Source: Natrinema salifodinae (lineage in GTDB: Archaea; Halobacteriota; Halobacteria; Halobacteriales; Natrialbaceae). Taken from it: 64,000 nucleotides of DNA. The notes under the pieces are model-generated. The model had not been told where the DNA came from and did no database searches. It was given only the letters and a program-made list of their open reading frames with translations. The translations under genes were made by a program, and so were the position numbers. Where the stretch lies: NCBI RefSeq assembly GCF_900110455.1, contig NZ_FOIS01000001.1, forward strand, positions 62,001-126,000. Reading direction: 5' to 3'. Positions within the stretch are counted from its first letter, which is position 1. Each line of letters begins with the position of its first letter. Shown in pieces: positions 44,772 to 53,446 of the stretch.

Positions 44772-45800
44772 ATGAGCCAATCATCACTCACGCGCGTCAC
44801 TGGGGCGAATCGAGAGCGACTGAAACTACCGGTCATCGTGGGACTGCTCGCGCTGATTCCGCCGGCCGTCTTCCGCGAAGGCGCGACCTACGTGTCCCGC
44901 CTGATCATCCTCGCGTTGATCTTCGCGACGCTCGCGATGGCCCTCAACATCGTCTTCGGACACACCGACCAGTTGTTCCTGTTCGTCGGGGCACTGACCG
45001 GGATCGGGGCGTACACGACTGCCCTCTCGGCTGACGCGTTCGGCATCTCGCCGTGGGTCACGCTGTTCCTCGGAGCGCTCCTCACCGGCGCGATCGGCGC
45101 CCTGGTCTGTTACGTCGCGGCCAGGCTCCGGTTTACCGTCATCCTGATCGCCATTCTCACCCTGGCCCTGCAGTTCGCGGTCATCGAGTTCTTCGTCGGG
45201 GCCCGCGACATCACCGGCGGCAGTACCGGCTTCATCTTCTCCGGACTCGAACTCGAGTCGATTCAGGAGAGCGTCGGGCTCCACGAGCACGTCGTCCTCT
45301 ACTACCTCGTGCTCGGGGTGCTGGCCGCGACGTTCGCGTTCTACGAATGGATGCGGGGTTCGAAGTACGGCCTGGCGTTCGACGCCATCCGACAGGACGA
45401 GGTCGCCGCCGAATCGATCGGCGTCGACGTGGTCCGGTACAAGTCCGTCGCTGGGTTCGTCAGCGCTTTCATCATCGGCCTCGTCGGGCCGCTGTACGCG
45501 CAGCTAGAGGGGTTCGTCATCCCCGGCCTGTTCGAGTTTCAGGTGATCGACGTCCTCGTACTGATCATCCTCATTGTCGGCGGGATGCGGACGCTGCTGG
45601 GGCCGCTCGTCGGGGCCGCGATCATCATCTACATCAACGAGGGGTTGGCGGCTGCCGGCCAGTGGCGCACGGTGATCTTCGGTGGGCTCCTGATCTGCCT
45701 GTTCCTCTACTTCCGGCAGGGCGTCGTCCCGTTCGCGGACCGCGTGCTGAACGAGCGGTTCGCCGTCCGCGATCGAGTCACCGATTTCCGGGAGAGTTGA
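44772..45800 (+). CDS. Branched-chain-type ABC transporter permease (LivM-like)
   Basis: A 342-residue membrane protein with 8-10 helices and the LivM-like ALNIVFGHTDQLFLFVGALTG segment. The coupling loop AIRQDEVAAESIGVDVVRYK lies near the middle. It follows LivH by 11 bp in the same operon. The ATPase and binding-protein genes are on the opposite strand just beyond (45988-48756), convergent with this operon, which is unusual because Liv systems are mostly unidirectional. Confidence 0.88.
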   Translation: MSQSSLTRVTGANRERLKLPVIVGLLALIPPAVFREGATYVSRLIILALIFATLAMALNIVFGHTDQLFLFVGALTGIGAYTTALSADAFGISPWVTLFLGALLTGAIGALVCYVAARLRFTVILIAILTLALQFAVIEFFVGARDITGGSTGFIFSGLELESIQESVGLHEHVVLYYLVLGVLAATFAFYEWMRGSKYGLAFDAIRQDEVAAESIGVDVVRYKSVAGFVSAFIIGLVGPLYAQLEGFVIPGLFEFQVIDVLVLIILIVGGMRTLLGPLVGAAIIIYINEGLAAAGQWRTVIFGGLLICLFLYFRQGVVPFADRVLNERFAVRDRVTDFRES

Positions 45801-45987
45801 GGCGGGATACGCCTTCCGCCGCGTTGTAGACGGTGACCGTCCGTGCTCACTCGGCCGGGGGCCGCCGAACGCCGTTCGATTCCGACTAGCGATTCTCGAG
45901 GAGAACGGGGGCGTCGCTGGTGGTGCGTTCGTAAGGGACACCGGAAAACGGAGCCGAGCGTCAGAAAGCGATGGGGGGGTCCGTCGG

Positions 45988-47202
45988 TCACCACTCCTCG
46001 GGATCGATGGCCGACAGCGTGTCCGTTCGGTAGGCCTCGTGGAGATCGAAGTCGCCGTCCGGATAGTACTCGGGCGCTTCGAGTTCGAAACCGCTCCAGA
46101 TCAGGGAGTAGTCCTGCAGTTCTCCCCACTCCGTGTATTGGATCGGTTCGGCGTAGATCGTGTCGTACTCGAGCTGTCGGGTTCCCGCCGCGATATCCGC
46201 CGCATCGTCCGACTCCTCCTGTCGGATCGCTTCCGCGATCAGGTGGACGGTGACGTAGCCGGCCGCCTGCGTCGGCCCGAAGTAGCCACCCGTCTCCTCG
46301 TAGAACCGATCGGCGATCTCCCGGTACTCGTCGGAGTAGACGTCCGGGAGGTGACCGAACGTGAACCCGTTGGCGACGTCGTCGCCGATCCCATTGTAGT
46401 TCGTCTCGGGCGGATCGACGGCACCGGTCATCAGGTCGGGCTCGAGTCCGACCTCCAGCATCTGACTGAACATATCGTTCAGCCCGGGCGGATGACCCGA
46501 TCCGACCAGCACCTCGAGATCGCCCGGCATATCACGGAGGTACGGCGAGAAATTGCTCTCGCCGGCGGGTGCCCTGCGCATCGTGAGGTCGATACCGTCA
46601 GGGAACGTCCGCTCGATGGCCGCTTCCGCTGCTTCCCCCCACGCGTAGTCCGCGTTGATGGCGCCGACCGTCTCGTAACCGTTCCCCTCGATGATGTCGG
46701 CGACGGCCTGAATGAACGCCGGTGCGGGCGGAAGCGCCGTCCGGAACGTGTATCGCGAGTCCCGGGAGAGAATCTCGATGTCGCCCGCGGTGTGTAGGTA
46801 CAGCGGTACCTCCAACTCCTCGGCGTTTTCCGAGGTCAGCACGCCCACGTCGCTCGAGACCGGCCCGAGGGCAGCGACGGCGCCCTCGCGTTCGACCAGG
46901 CGATTGAGAATCGTCGCCGCCTCGCTGGGCTCGGAGCCGGTGTCCTCGGCAACGTGTTCGAGTTCCTTGTCGAGCAGGCCGCCGTCGTCGTTGATCTCCT
47001 GCATCGCGAACTCAACCCCTGCCGTGTGTGCATCCCCGTAGAGGGCGAACGGCCCGGAATAGGGCTGTAGTCCGGCGATCGTGATCGTGTCCTCGTCGCC
47101 GCCGCCACCCATGCACCCGGCAGTCAAGCCGACGCCGACGCCGGCGCCGGTCGACTTGAGAAACGTTCGCCGCCGTATTCGGTCTACTCCCTTCGCTGGC
47201 AT
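45988..47202 (-). CDS. Branched-chain-type ABC solute-binding lipoprotein
   Basis: A 404-residue secreted protein with a Tat-like signal (RIRRRTFLKSTGAGVGVGL) and a lipobox-like TAGC. The mature part is a type I periplasmic-binding fold (IAGLQPYSGPFALYGDAHTAG, AVAALGPVSSDVGVLTSE). It would capture the substrate for the LivHM permeases encoded convergently. The ATG at 47202 gives a standard Tat signal. It is the last gene of the minus-strand LivG-LivF-binding protein group, separated by 133 bp from LivF. Confidence 0.88.
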   Translation of the reverse strand: MPAKGVDRIRRRTFLKSTGAGVGVGLTAGCMGGGGDEDTITIAGLQPYSGPFALYGDAHTAGVEFAMQEINDDGGLLDKELEHVAEDTGSEPSEAATILNRLVEREGAVAALGPVSSDVGVLTSENAEELEVPLYLHTAGDIEILSRDSRYTFRTALPPAPAFIQAVADIIEGNGYETVGAINADYAWGEAAEAAIERTFPDGIDLTMRRAPAGESNFSPYLRDMPGDLEVLVGSGHPPGLNDMFSQMLEVGLEPDLMTGAVDPPETNYNGIGDDVANGFTFGHLPDVYSDEYREIADRFYEETGGYFGPTQAAGYVTVHLIAEAIRQEESDDAADIAAGTRQLEYDTIYAEPIQYTEWGELQDYSLIWSGFELEAPEYYPDGDFDLHEAYRTDTLSAIDPEEW

Positions 47203-47335
47203 TTGAACCACGGTACCAAATCACACCTTGATGACTTCAATCTTTTCGTGGCCGCGACCTTCGAGACCCGGTTCGGCAGAGCGAACGACGAGGGAGAGAG
47301 GAGGCGGCGAAGCGACGATCCGCTCGCGGACCGGT

Positions 47336-48040
47336 TCAGCCGCGCAGGTACGCGTCCACGACGTGATCGCTCTCGAGCAATTCGTCGCCGGTCCCCTCGG
47401 TGGCGATGCGGCCGTTCTCCAGGAGGTACGCGCGGTCGGCAAGTTCCAGCGCCCGGTCGACGTGTTGCTCGACGAGGAGGACGGTGATGTCGGTGCTGAT
47501 CTCCTCGATCTTCTGAAAGACCCGCTCGGCCAACTGCGGGGCGAGCGCGCCGGAGGGCTCGTCGAGCGCCAGGACGTCCGGCTGGGCCATCAGTCCGCGA
47601 CCGATCGCGAGCATCTGCTGTTCGCCGCCGCTGAGCGTTCCGGCCTTCTGTTCTCGACGTTCCTCGAGGACGGGAAACATCTCGAAGATCTCCTCGCGGG
47701 TCTCGTCGAATTGGTCGCGGTGCGTGAACGATCCCATCCGGAGGTTTTCGTAGACCGTCATCTCGTCGAAGAGGTTTCGCTCCTCCGGCACGTGGACGAA
47801 GCCGAGATCGATGATCTCCTCGGCGGGATGCCGAGAGATGTCCTCGCCGAGGATCTCGATGGACCCCGCCGACGGCTCGAGGAGGCCCGACAGCGTCCGG
47901 AGCAGCGTCGTCTTCCCTGCCCCGTTGGGTCCGACCAGCGTGACGACCGAATCCGACTCGTCGACGGTCATCGACACGTCCCAGAGGACCTGGAGGTCCC
48001 CGTAGGCGACGTCGATCCCGTCGACGTCGATCAGCGTCAC
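47336..48040 (-). CDS. Branched-chain-type ABC ATPase (LivF-like)
   Basis: A 234-residue ATPase with Walker A GPNGAGKTT, the LivF-like VPEERNLFDEMTVYENL, signature LSGGEQQMLAIGRGL, Walker B VLALDEP and switch VEQH. The GTG start at 48040 overlaps the stop of the LivG gene (GTGA), so upstream in-frame sequence is part of LivG coding DNA and not of this protein. The pair would form the ATPase heterodimer of the LivHM transporter. Confidence 0.9.
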   Translation of the reverse strand: MTLIDVDGIDVAYGDLQVLWDVSMTVDESDSVVTLVGPNGAGKTTLLRTLSGLLEPSAGSIEILGEDISRHPAEEIIDLGFVHVPEERNLFDEMTVYENLRMGSFTHRDQFDETREEIFEMFPVLEERREQKAGTLSGGEQQMLAIGRGLMAQPDVLALDEPSGALAPQLAERVFQKIEEISTDITVLLVEQHVDRALELADRAYLLENGRIATEGTGDELLESDHVVDAYLRG

Positions 48041-48756
48041 ACTTCCACCCCGCCGAGGTAGGCCTCGGCGACCTCCGGATCGGCCTGGACCTCCGCGGGC
48101 GTGCCGTCGGCGATCTTCTGCCCCTGATTGAGCACGATGATCCGATCGGTCGCACCCATGATCGCGTCGACGATGTGTTCGATCCAGAAGACGGAGATTC
48201 CGAGGTCGGCGCGAATCCGCGTGAGCGTCTCCGTCAGCGCGTCCAGTTCGGCCGGCGTGAGTCCGCTGCCGATCTCGTCGACGAGGACGAATTTCGGACC
48301 GGTCGCGAGCGCCCGCGCGAGTTCCAACAGCTTCCGGTCTGCGATGTTGAGGCTCCCGACGGACTCGGTCACCTGGTCGTCGAGGCCGACGAACTCGAGG
48401 CACTCGTAGGCCCGCGATTCCGCCTGGTCTTTCGAATCTCCGTTACCGAAGACGGCGCCGATGGTGACGTTATCGAGGACGGTCGACTCGTTGAACGTCC
48501 GCGCCGTCTGGAACGTCCGCGCGACGCCGGCCGTGGCGATCTCGTGGGGTTTCTTGCCGGTCAGCTCCGTGTCGTCCAGGACGATCGTCCCCGACGTCGG
48601 CGGATGGACGCCCGTGATCGCGTTGAACAGCGTCGTCTTTCCGGCCCCGTTCGGCCCGATCACTCCCACGATCTCCTCGTCACCGATCTCGAAGGTGACG
48701 TCGTCGACGGCGACTAGACCGCCGAACGATTTCGTAACACCCGTCGCCCGTAGCAT
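48037..48756 (-). CDS. Branched-chain-type ABC ATPase (LivG-like), unusual signature motif
   Basis: A 239-residue ATPase with Walker A GPNGAGKTT, the LivG-like VARTFQTARTFNESTVLDN insert, Walker B VLVDEIG and switch WIEHI. The ABC signature, normally LSxGQ, reads LNIADRKLLELARAL, lacking the Ser-Gly-Gln core. LivG proteins vary at this position, but complete loss is uncommon and could make one of the two ATP sites degenerate. The ATG at 48756 has a minus-strand TATA-like CATTTATATCGG about 30 bp upstream. Upstream in-frame sequence is not coding. Confidence 0.88.
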   Translation of the reverse strand: MLRATGVTKSFGGLVAVDDVTFEIGDEEIVGVIGPNGAGKTTLFNAITGVHPPTSGTIVLDDTELTGKKPHEIATAGVARTFQTARTFNESTVLDNVTIGAVFGNGDSKDQAESRAYECLEFVGLDDQVTESVGSLNIADRKLLELARALATGPKFVLVDEIGSGLTPAELDALTETLTRIRADLGISVFWIEHIVDAIMGATDRIIVLNQGQKIADGTPAEVQADPEVAEAYLGGVEV

Positions 48757-48865
48757 GGTATGCGATTTCGTCGCGTCCGATATAAATGATGTGGGAGACA
48801 GGCGCATGATTCGGGACGAGCGGGGAGCCATAGCGTACTTATGCCAGACCGTGACATTGACAGTC

Positions 48866-50344
48866 ATGTCTTCGCGCTCATCCCCCGAGCAGACCGACGA
48901 TCGTCTCGCGGCCCTCGTCGACGACCTCCTCGTCCGCGATCCGGCCGTCCACGCGGCGGCCCTCGACGAGCTCGCGGACGTGGGCGATCGCCGCGTCGTC
49001 CCGCACCTGATCGAGACGCTCGTGATCCACGAGATCGGCGGCGACTGGGAGCAGTTCGGATTTCCCGAGGTGCTCCGCGACCGCAGCCCGCCGCGGTACC
49101 TCGAGCTCCCGGAGGCTCGCTGGCCGGGTGTCCGAGACGCCTTGCAGACGATCGCTGAACCGGACTACGACTCCGACTACGCCTGGGTCGAGTGGGAGAC
49201 CTGGTACTCCCAGCAGGGGATCGAACCCCTCGAGGGATTCGACGAGTGGAAACTGCAGCTCTACCGGTCGTATCTACCGCCCGTGGGACGCCTGCTCGAC
49301 GCCGAACCGCGTGCGTTCGATCTGCGGGATATCCGCTGGGGGAACTGCGACCCGTCGTTCCTCGCGGCGTGTAACGAACCGGACTTCGTCCCGGGCGACG
49401 CCGTCGCGACGGACGCGGAGAGCGAAGCCGGCGAGTACGACCGCTATCTCGACCCCAAGGACGCCGTCTTCGGGTTCACCGTCGGCGACACCGCCTACGC
49501 CGTCCCGCGGTGGGTGCTCTTCCCTCACGAGTTGGCGAACGTGACCGTCGACGGGACGCCGCTGACGCTCACCTACTGTACGCTCTGTAACGCGCCCATC
49601 TGCTACGACCGGCGCGTCGGCGATCGGTCCTTGACGTTCTCCAGTACCGGGATGCTCCTGGACGGCAACAAGGTCATGTTCGACGAGGAGACCGAGAGCC
49701 TCTGGAGTCAACACCGCGGCGTCCCGATCGCGGGCGAGTACCTCGACGGCGGCGGCGACGCGTCCCTCGACGTCCGCCCCGTCACGCAGACGTCTTGGGC
49801 CGAGTGGCGCGAGGCCCACCCCGAGAGCCTCGCGCTGGACATCGACACCGGTTATGACTTCGACTACCGGTTCTACGAGGACGATATCGGCTTCTTCCGC
49901 CACTACTGGAACGACGAGGACGCCGTCCAGCCGGGCGTCGAAACCGCCGACGGCGCGTTGCCGGAGAAGACCGACGTCTACGGCGTAACGACCGACGACG
50001 GGACGACCGTCCGCGTCTATCCCGTCGACGACGTGCCCGACGACGGCGTCTGGACCGACGAGATCGACGGCCGGTCGGTCGTCGTGCTCCGGGACGAGAC
50101 GGGGGACGTGGCCGTCTACGAGGCCCCGCCGACGCCAGTCGAACGGGACGACGACGCGCTCGTCGACGCCGAGGGGACCCGCTGGCGGCCCGGTCGCCAG
50201 GCGCTCGCCGGCGAGCGCGAGGAACGCGGCGAAAGCGGCGAGCCCGACGGCCGCGAACGACCGAGGATGCCCGGACGTCACGGGCTCTTCTTCGCCTTCC
50301 GGTCGCAGTACGAGACCGTCGAGGTCGGCCCGACCGGGACGTAG
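48866..50344 (+). CDS. DUF3179-family protein with HEAT-like N-terminus
   Basis: A 492-residue protein. The first ~80 residues form a HEAT-like repeat (HAAALDELADVGDRRVVPHL). A DUF3179 domain follows with the conserved TYCTLCNAPICYDRRV segment, whose two Cys are three apart, and a second block FSSTGMLLDGNKVMFDEET ending LWSQH. DUF3179 has no known enzymatic role. The start at 48866 is placed by a TATA-like GCGTACTTAT about 27 bp upstream; longer in-frame extensions upstream run through the divergent LivG gene region. A thioesterase gene converges 10 bp downstream. Confidence 0.8.
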   Translation: MSSRSSPEQTDDRLAALVDDLLVRDPAVHAAALDELADVGDRRVVPHLIETLVIHEIGGDWEQFGFPEVLRDRSPPRYLELPEARWPGVRDALQTIAEPDYDSDYAWVEWETWYSQQGIEPLEGFDEWKLQLYRSYLPPVGRLLDAEPRAFDLRDIRWGNCDPSFLAACNEPDFVPGDAVATDAESEAGEYDRYLDPKDAVFGFTVGDTAYAVPRWVLFPHELANVTVDGTPLTLTYCTLCNAPICYDRRVGDRSLTFSSTGMLLDGNKVMFDEETESLWSQHRGVPIAGEYLDGGGDASLDVRPVTQTSWAEWREAHPESLALDIDTGYDFDYRFYEDDIGFFRHYWNDEDAVQPGVETADGALPEKTDVYGVTTDDGTTVRVYPVDDVPDDGVWTDEIDGRSVVVLRDETGDVAVYEAPPTPVERDDDALVDAEGTRWRPGRQALAGEREERGESGEPDGRERPRMPGRHGLFFAFRSQYETVEVGPTGT

Positions 50345-50353
50345 ACGCGGCCG

Positions 50354-50755
50354 TCAGTCGGCGGCCGCTTCGAAGGCCGCGCGGAGGTCGTCGGGAACCG
50401 GAACGCCGCCGTCGCCGTCGACCGGGACGCAGACGCGGTGTTCCGTCCCGCTGAAGACGACCGCCCCGTCGTGGGTCGCCCGGTAGTCCAGGCGAACGCT
50501 CGAGTCGCCGACCTCCGGCGTCAGTTCGATCTCGACCTCGTCGCCGGCGTTGACCTGGCCCTCGAAGTCGAAGTCCATCGAGACGAGCGGGAGACCGATC
50601 CCGTGGTCCTCGGTCAGTTCCCAGAACGGCCAGCCGATCGACTCCATGAACATGTCCGACGTCTCGTGGATCGCGTCGATCAGCCGCGGGTAGTGTGCGA
50701 TCCCGAACGGATCAGTGTCCGAGAATCGAACCGTCCACGTTCGTGTGAAACTCAT
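50354..50755 (-). CDS. Hotdog-fold acyl-CoA thioesterase (YbgC/4-hydroxybenzoyl-CoA type)
   Basis: A 133-residue single hotdog domain. The motif RFSDTDPFGIAHYPRL carries the Asp and neighbouring His/Tyr typical of 4-hydroxybenzoyl-CoA thioesterase-like and YbgC proteins, and LPLVSMDFDFEGQVNAGDEV completes the fold. It would release a free acid from an aryl-CoA or acyl-CoA. With a CoA ligase and monooxygenase in the same region, gentisyl-CoA is an attractive substrate, although the gene is 8 kb from the ligase. A minus-strand TATA-like region (about 50784-50795, TATGTTTATG) fits the ATG at 50755. Confidence 0.85.
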   Translation of the reverse strand: MSFTRTWTVRFSDTDPFGIAHYPRLIDAIHETSDMFMESIGWPFWELTEDHGIGLPLVSMDFDFEGQVNAGDEVEIELTPEVGDSSVRLDYRATHDGAVVFSGTEHRVCVPVDGDGGVPVPDDLRAAFEAAAD

Positions 50756-50951
50756 GGGATATACGGTGACCGAACGCGTCGAGTTTCATAAACATACTCC
50801 TCTCTCCCGCCTCCACCCGACGACACGCTGCGGCGATCGATAGTCCTGCGGAGTCGGCGATTTCGCTGGCCGAGAGGGGCGCGCCGAGCGCAGCGGGTCG
50901 CGCCGAGCGAGCGACAGCAGTTATTTAACCGAAAAACCTGAACCGTTTGCT

Positions 50952-51440
50952 GTGGGCCCCGATAGCGATAATCACGGCACTAATGTACCCGCGCCGGCGC
51001 TAGAGCACGTCCTCGAACTCGACGTCGAAGTCGAGGAGCCGATCGAGATCGGCGACACCGGCAATGGCCGGCGTCGCATCATCCCGATCAGCGGCGGGAC
51101 GGTGTCGGGCCGCTGCGGGGGGACGATCCTGGCCGCGGGCGCGGACTACCAGGTGTTCCGCGAAGAGCGAGCGACCGAATTGGTGGCCAAGTACGCGTTC
51201 GAGACCGACGGCGGCTCGCGCGTCTACGTGGAGAACCGCGGGATCCGCGACGCCTCCCCGGAGACGAAGCGGCGGCTCCGCGACGGGAAGCCGGTCGATC
51301 CCGACGACGTCTACTTCCACTCGGTCCCGGCGTTCGAGACCGCCGACCCCGACCTCGAGTGGCTCACGCGGAGCATATTCGTCGCAGCGGGAATTCGGCA
51401 ACCGAACGGCGTGAAACTGGCGGTGTACCGCGTCGGCTGA
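50952..51440 (+). CDS. DUF3237-family protein
   Basis: A 162-residue protein resembling the DUF3237 beta-barrel family (LDVEVEEPIEIGDTGNGRR, ISGGTVSGRCGGTILAAGADY, FHSVPAFETADPDLEWL, SIFVAAGIRQPNGVKLAVYRV). The family is often found next to aromatic-degradation genes and has no assigned reaction. The GTG at 50952 is the start, with a TATA box (TTATTTAACC) centred about 28 bp upstream, a leaderless arrangement. Confidence 0.75.
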   Translation: MGPDSDNHGTNVPAPALEHVLELDVEVEEPIEIGDTGNGRRRIIPISGGTVSGRCGGTILAAGADYQVFREERATELVAKYAFETDGGSRVYVENRGIRDASPETKRRLRDGKPVDPDDVYFHSVPAFETADPDLEWLTRSIFVAAGIRQPNGVKLAVYRVG

Positions 51441-51554
51441 CGGGATCGGATCGCCAGGCGGCGAAAGCGAGACCGAGGACAGTTCCCTCGTCGGCGATAT
51501 CCGCCCCGCTGTGGGTCGACGAACCCGCTCGTTGCGACGCCGCGAGCGCCGCGG

Positions 51555-52550
51555 TTACAGGTCCGCGACGACGGACTCGTGTGCGGCCGCCAGGCGCTCG
51601 CGCTCCTCGTCGGCGAGTTCCCACTCGACGATCTCGCTGACGCCGGACGGCGTCAGCGTCACCGGGACGCTCAGACAGCCGTCGTCGAAGCCGTACTCGC
51701 CGTCCAGCGGCGTCGAGAGGCAAACCGGGTCGGCGGGCGCGTTTGCCGTCGCAGCTGCGTCGGCCCCCGTCGACGTCCGCTCGGCGAACATCGTTCGGAT
51801 TACCCGCACCACCCCGGCGCTCGTGACCCAGCGCGACGTCTCGGCGGCGCCGCGTCGCGCTGCGATCTCGAAGGGAACGCTCCGGACGTACTCGCGGACG
51901 GCCGCGCGCTGGTCGTCGGTCAGCGTCGTCGGCTCGCCGTCGATGCGGAGCCGCGAGAAAACCGGCACGACGCCCTCGCCGTGTTCGCCCATGACGGGGC
52001 AGTAGACGGTCGCCGGGTGCGAGTCCGTCAGCCGCCCGATCTCGTGGGCCGTCCGCGCGGTCTCCGACAGCGAGTAGCCGAGAACGCGCTCCCGCGGCCA
52101 GGCCAGGCGGTCCCAGAGTCGATACGTGAGCCGGTCGATGGGGTTCGTCAGCACGAGGACGGGAACCGGGTCGATGCCCTGCAACTGCTCGGCCACGTCG
52201 TCGACGATAGCGCGGTTGGCCTCGAGTTCCGCCTCGCGAGCGTCGCGATCGGTCGCGTCGTCCGGCCGCGGCGCGGCGGCGGTGACGATCGCGAGGTCGG
52301 GGGCCGGATCGAGGTCGGGAAGTTCGTCGGGGCCGACGGCCCGGACGGTACCGAACGATGCCGCGCGGTCGCCGTCGACCGGAGTGGTCGCGGCGTGGAA
52401 CGTAGCGTGGGTGATATCGACGGCGTGGGCCCACGCAGCCTCGGTCGCCGGGTCGACGAGCGTGATATCGATCGTCGGGTCCGTCGTCGCCAGCGTGTAG
52501 GCCACCGTCGAGCCGATCGTGCTTGCGCCGCCGATCACTGCAATGTGCAT
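51555..52550 (-). CDS. Divergent lactate/malate dehydrogenase-family protein
   Basis: A 331-residue L-lactate/L-malate dehydrogenase fold protein. It has an N-terminal NAD loop VIGGASTIGSTVA, VLTNPIDRLTYRLW, the substrate/catalytic segment LGYSLSETARTAHEIGRL, and GEHGEGVVPVFSRL with the catalytic His. In canonical members the segment before it reads LDSARFR; here the catalytic Asp is replaced by Glu (SETAR). It also has an acidic insert around residues 245-265. Malate oxidation cannot be taken for granted. It is separate from the ABC operon that follows. Confidence 0.75.
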   Translation of the reverse strand: MHIAVIGGASTIGSTVAYTLATTDPTIDITLVDPATEAAWAHAVDITHATFHAATTPVDGDRAASFGTVRAVGPDELPDLDPAPDLAIVTAAAPRPDDATDRDAREAELEANRAIVDDVAEQLQGIDPVPVLVLTNPIDRLTYRLWDRLAWPRERVLGYSLSETARTAHEIGRLTDSHPATVYCPVMGEHGEGVVPVFSRLRIDGEPTTLTDDQRAAVREYVRSVPFEIAARRGAAETSRWVTSAGVVRVIRTMFAERTSTGADAAATANAPADPVCLSTPLDGEYGFDDGCLSVPVTLTPSGVSEIVEWELADEERERLAAAHESVVADL

Positions 52551-52666
52551 AGATTACGGATCACACGCTACGCTGGGAGGGCGGCTCACTTATAGATTGC
52601 AACGGACTGAACGGTCCGCGCTCGGAAACCAAACTCGTCCTCGAATCCAACCGTCGGGTCGCGCCC

Positions 52667-53446
52667 TCAGGACCAGCTGAGCAGCCGCGCCCGGAGGATC
52701 CGCAGCGCTCGGTCGAGGGCGAACCCCAGGATCATGATTGCGATGAGCGACGCGTACACCTGCGCCGAATCGAACGAGCGGACGCCCTGAATCTCGAGGT
52801 GGCCCAACCCGCCGCCGCCCGCGACCATCTCGAAGACGAACGTGACGATCAGCGAGATCGGCAGCGCGATCTGGATGCCCGAGATGATCCCCGGCGCCGC
52901 GGCCGGAATAACGACCCTTCGGAGCAGCCCTCGGTCCGAGGTGCCCATCATCCGCGCCGACCAGATCAGGTTCTCGTCGACGTCGCGGGTCGCGTTGCGG
53001 GCGTTGATCGCCACCGGCCAGAAACAGCCGACGGCGACCAGCACGATCTTCGGGAGGTCGCCGGTCCCGAACCAGAACATGAACACGGGCACGAGTGCGA
53101 TCACCGGCACCGGGTAGCCGACCTCGATAATCGGGTCCCAGAACCAGGCCATGAGCCGGTTCCGGGCGGACAACACGCCGACGACGACGCCGAGGACGCA
53201 CGCGATCACCAGGCCGACCAGCGCCCGGCGAAACGTCAGGTAGGCGTGCTCGATCATCGTCCCGTCGACCGTCAGCTCGTAGAAGGTCGCGAGGACGTCC
53301 GACAGCGGCGGCAGGAAGTAGTAGTGGATCATGCCGTTCTGGGCGGCGTACTCCCACAGGAGCAACACGAGCACGAGCGAGTAGATCGACTTTCCGACGG
53401 CGACGACGTCGTTCCGGTCGACGGCCGCGGCACGAGTTACGTCCAT
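52667..53446 (-). CDS. ABC transporter permease, nitrate/sulfonate type (second of pair)
   Basis: A 259-residue permease with about six helices and the coupling loop SARMMGTSDRGLLRRVVIPA. The ATG at 53446 overlaps the end of the upstream permease by 10 bp, so longer in-frame extensions upstream belong to that gene. The order binding protein, ATPase, permease, permease (56129 down to 52667) is a complete importer. Two paralogous permeases with one ATPase repeat the arrangement at 18713-21140. Confidence 0.9.
   Translation of the reverse strand: MDVTRAAAVDRNDVVAVGKSIYSLVLVLLLWEYAAQNGMIHYYFLPPLSDVLATFYELTVDGTMIEHAYLTFRRALVGLVIACVLGVVVGVLSARNRLMAWFWDPIIEVGYPVPVIALVPVFMFWFGTGDLPKIVLVAVGCFWPVAINARNATRDVDENLIWSARMMGTSDRGLLRRVVIPAAAPGIISGIQIALPISLIVTFVFEMVAGGGGLGHLEIQGVRSFDSAQVYASLIAIMILGFALDRALRILRARLLSWS

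Noticed and set aside
47336-48403. 355-residue reading of the LivF-like ATPase
   Set aside because: The first 121 residues lie within LivG coding DNA; the GTG at 48040 with GTGA overlap begins the ATPase.
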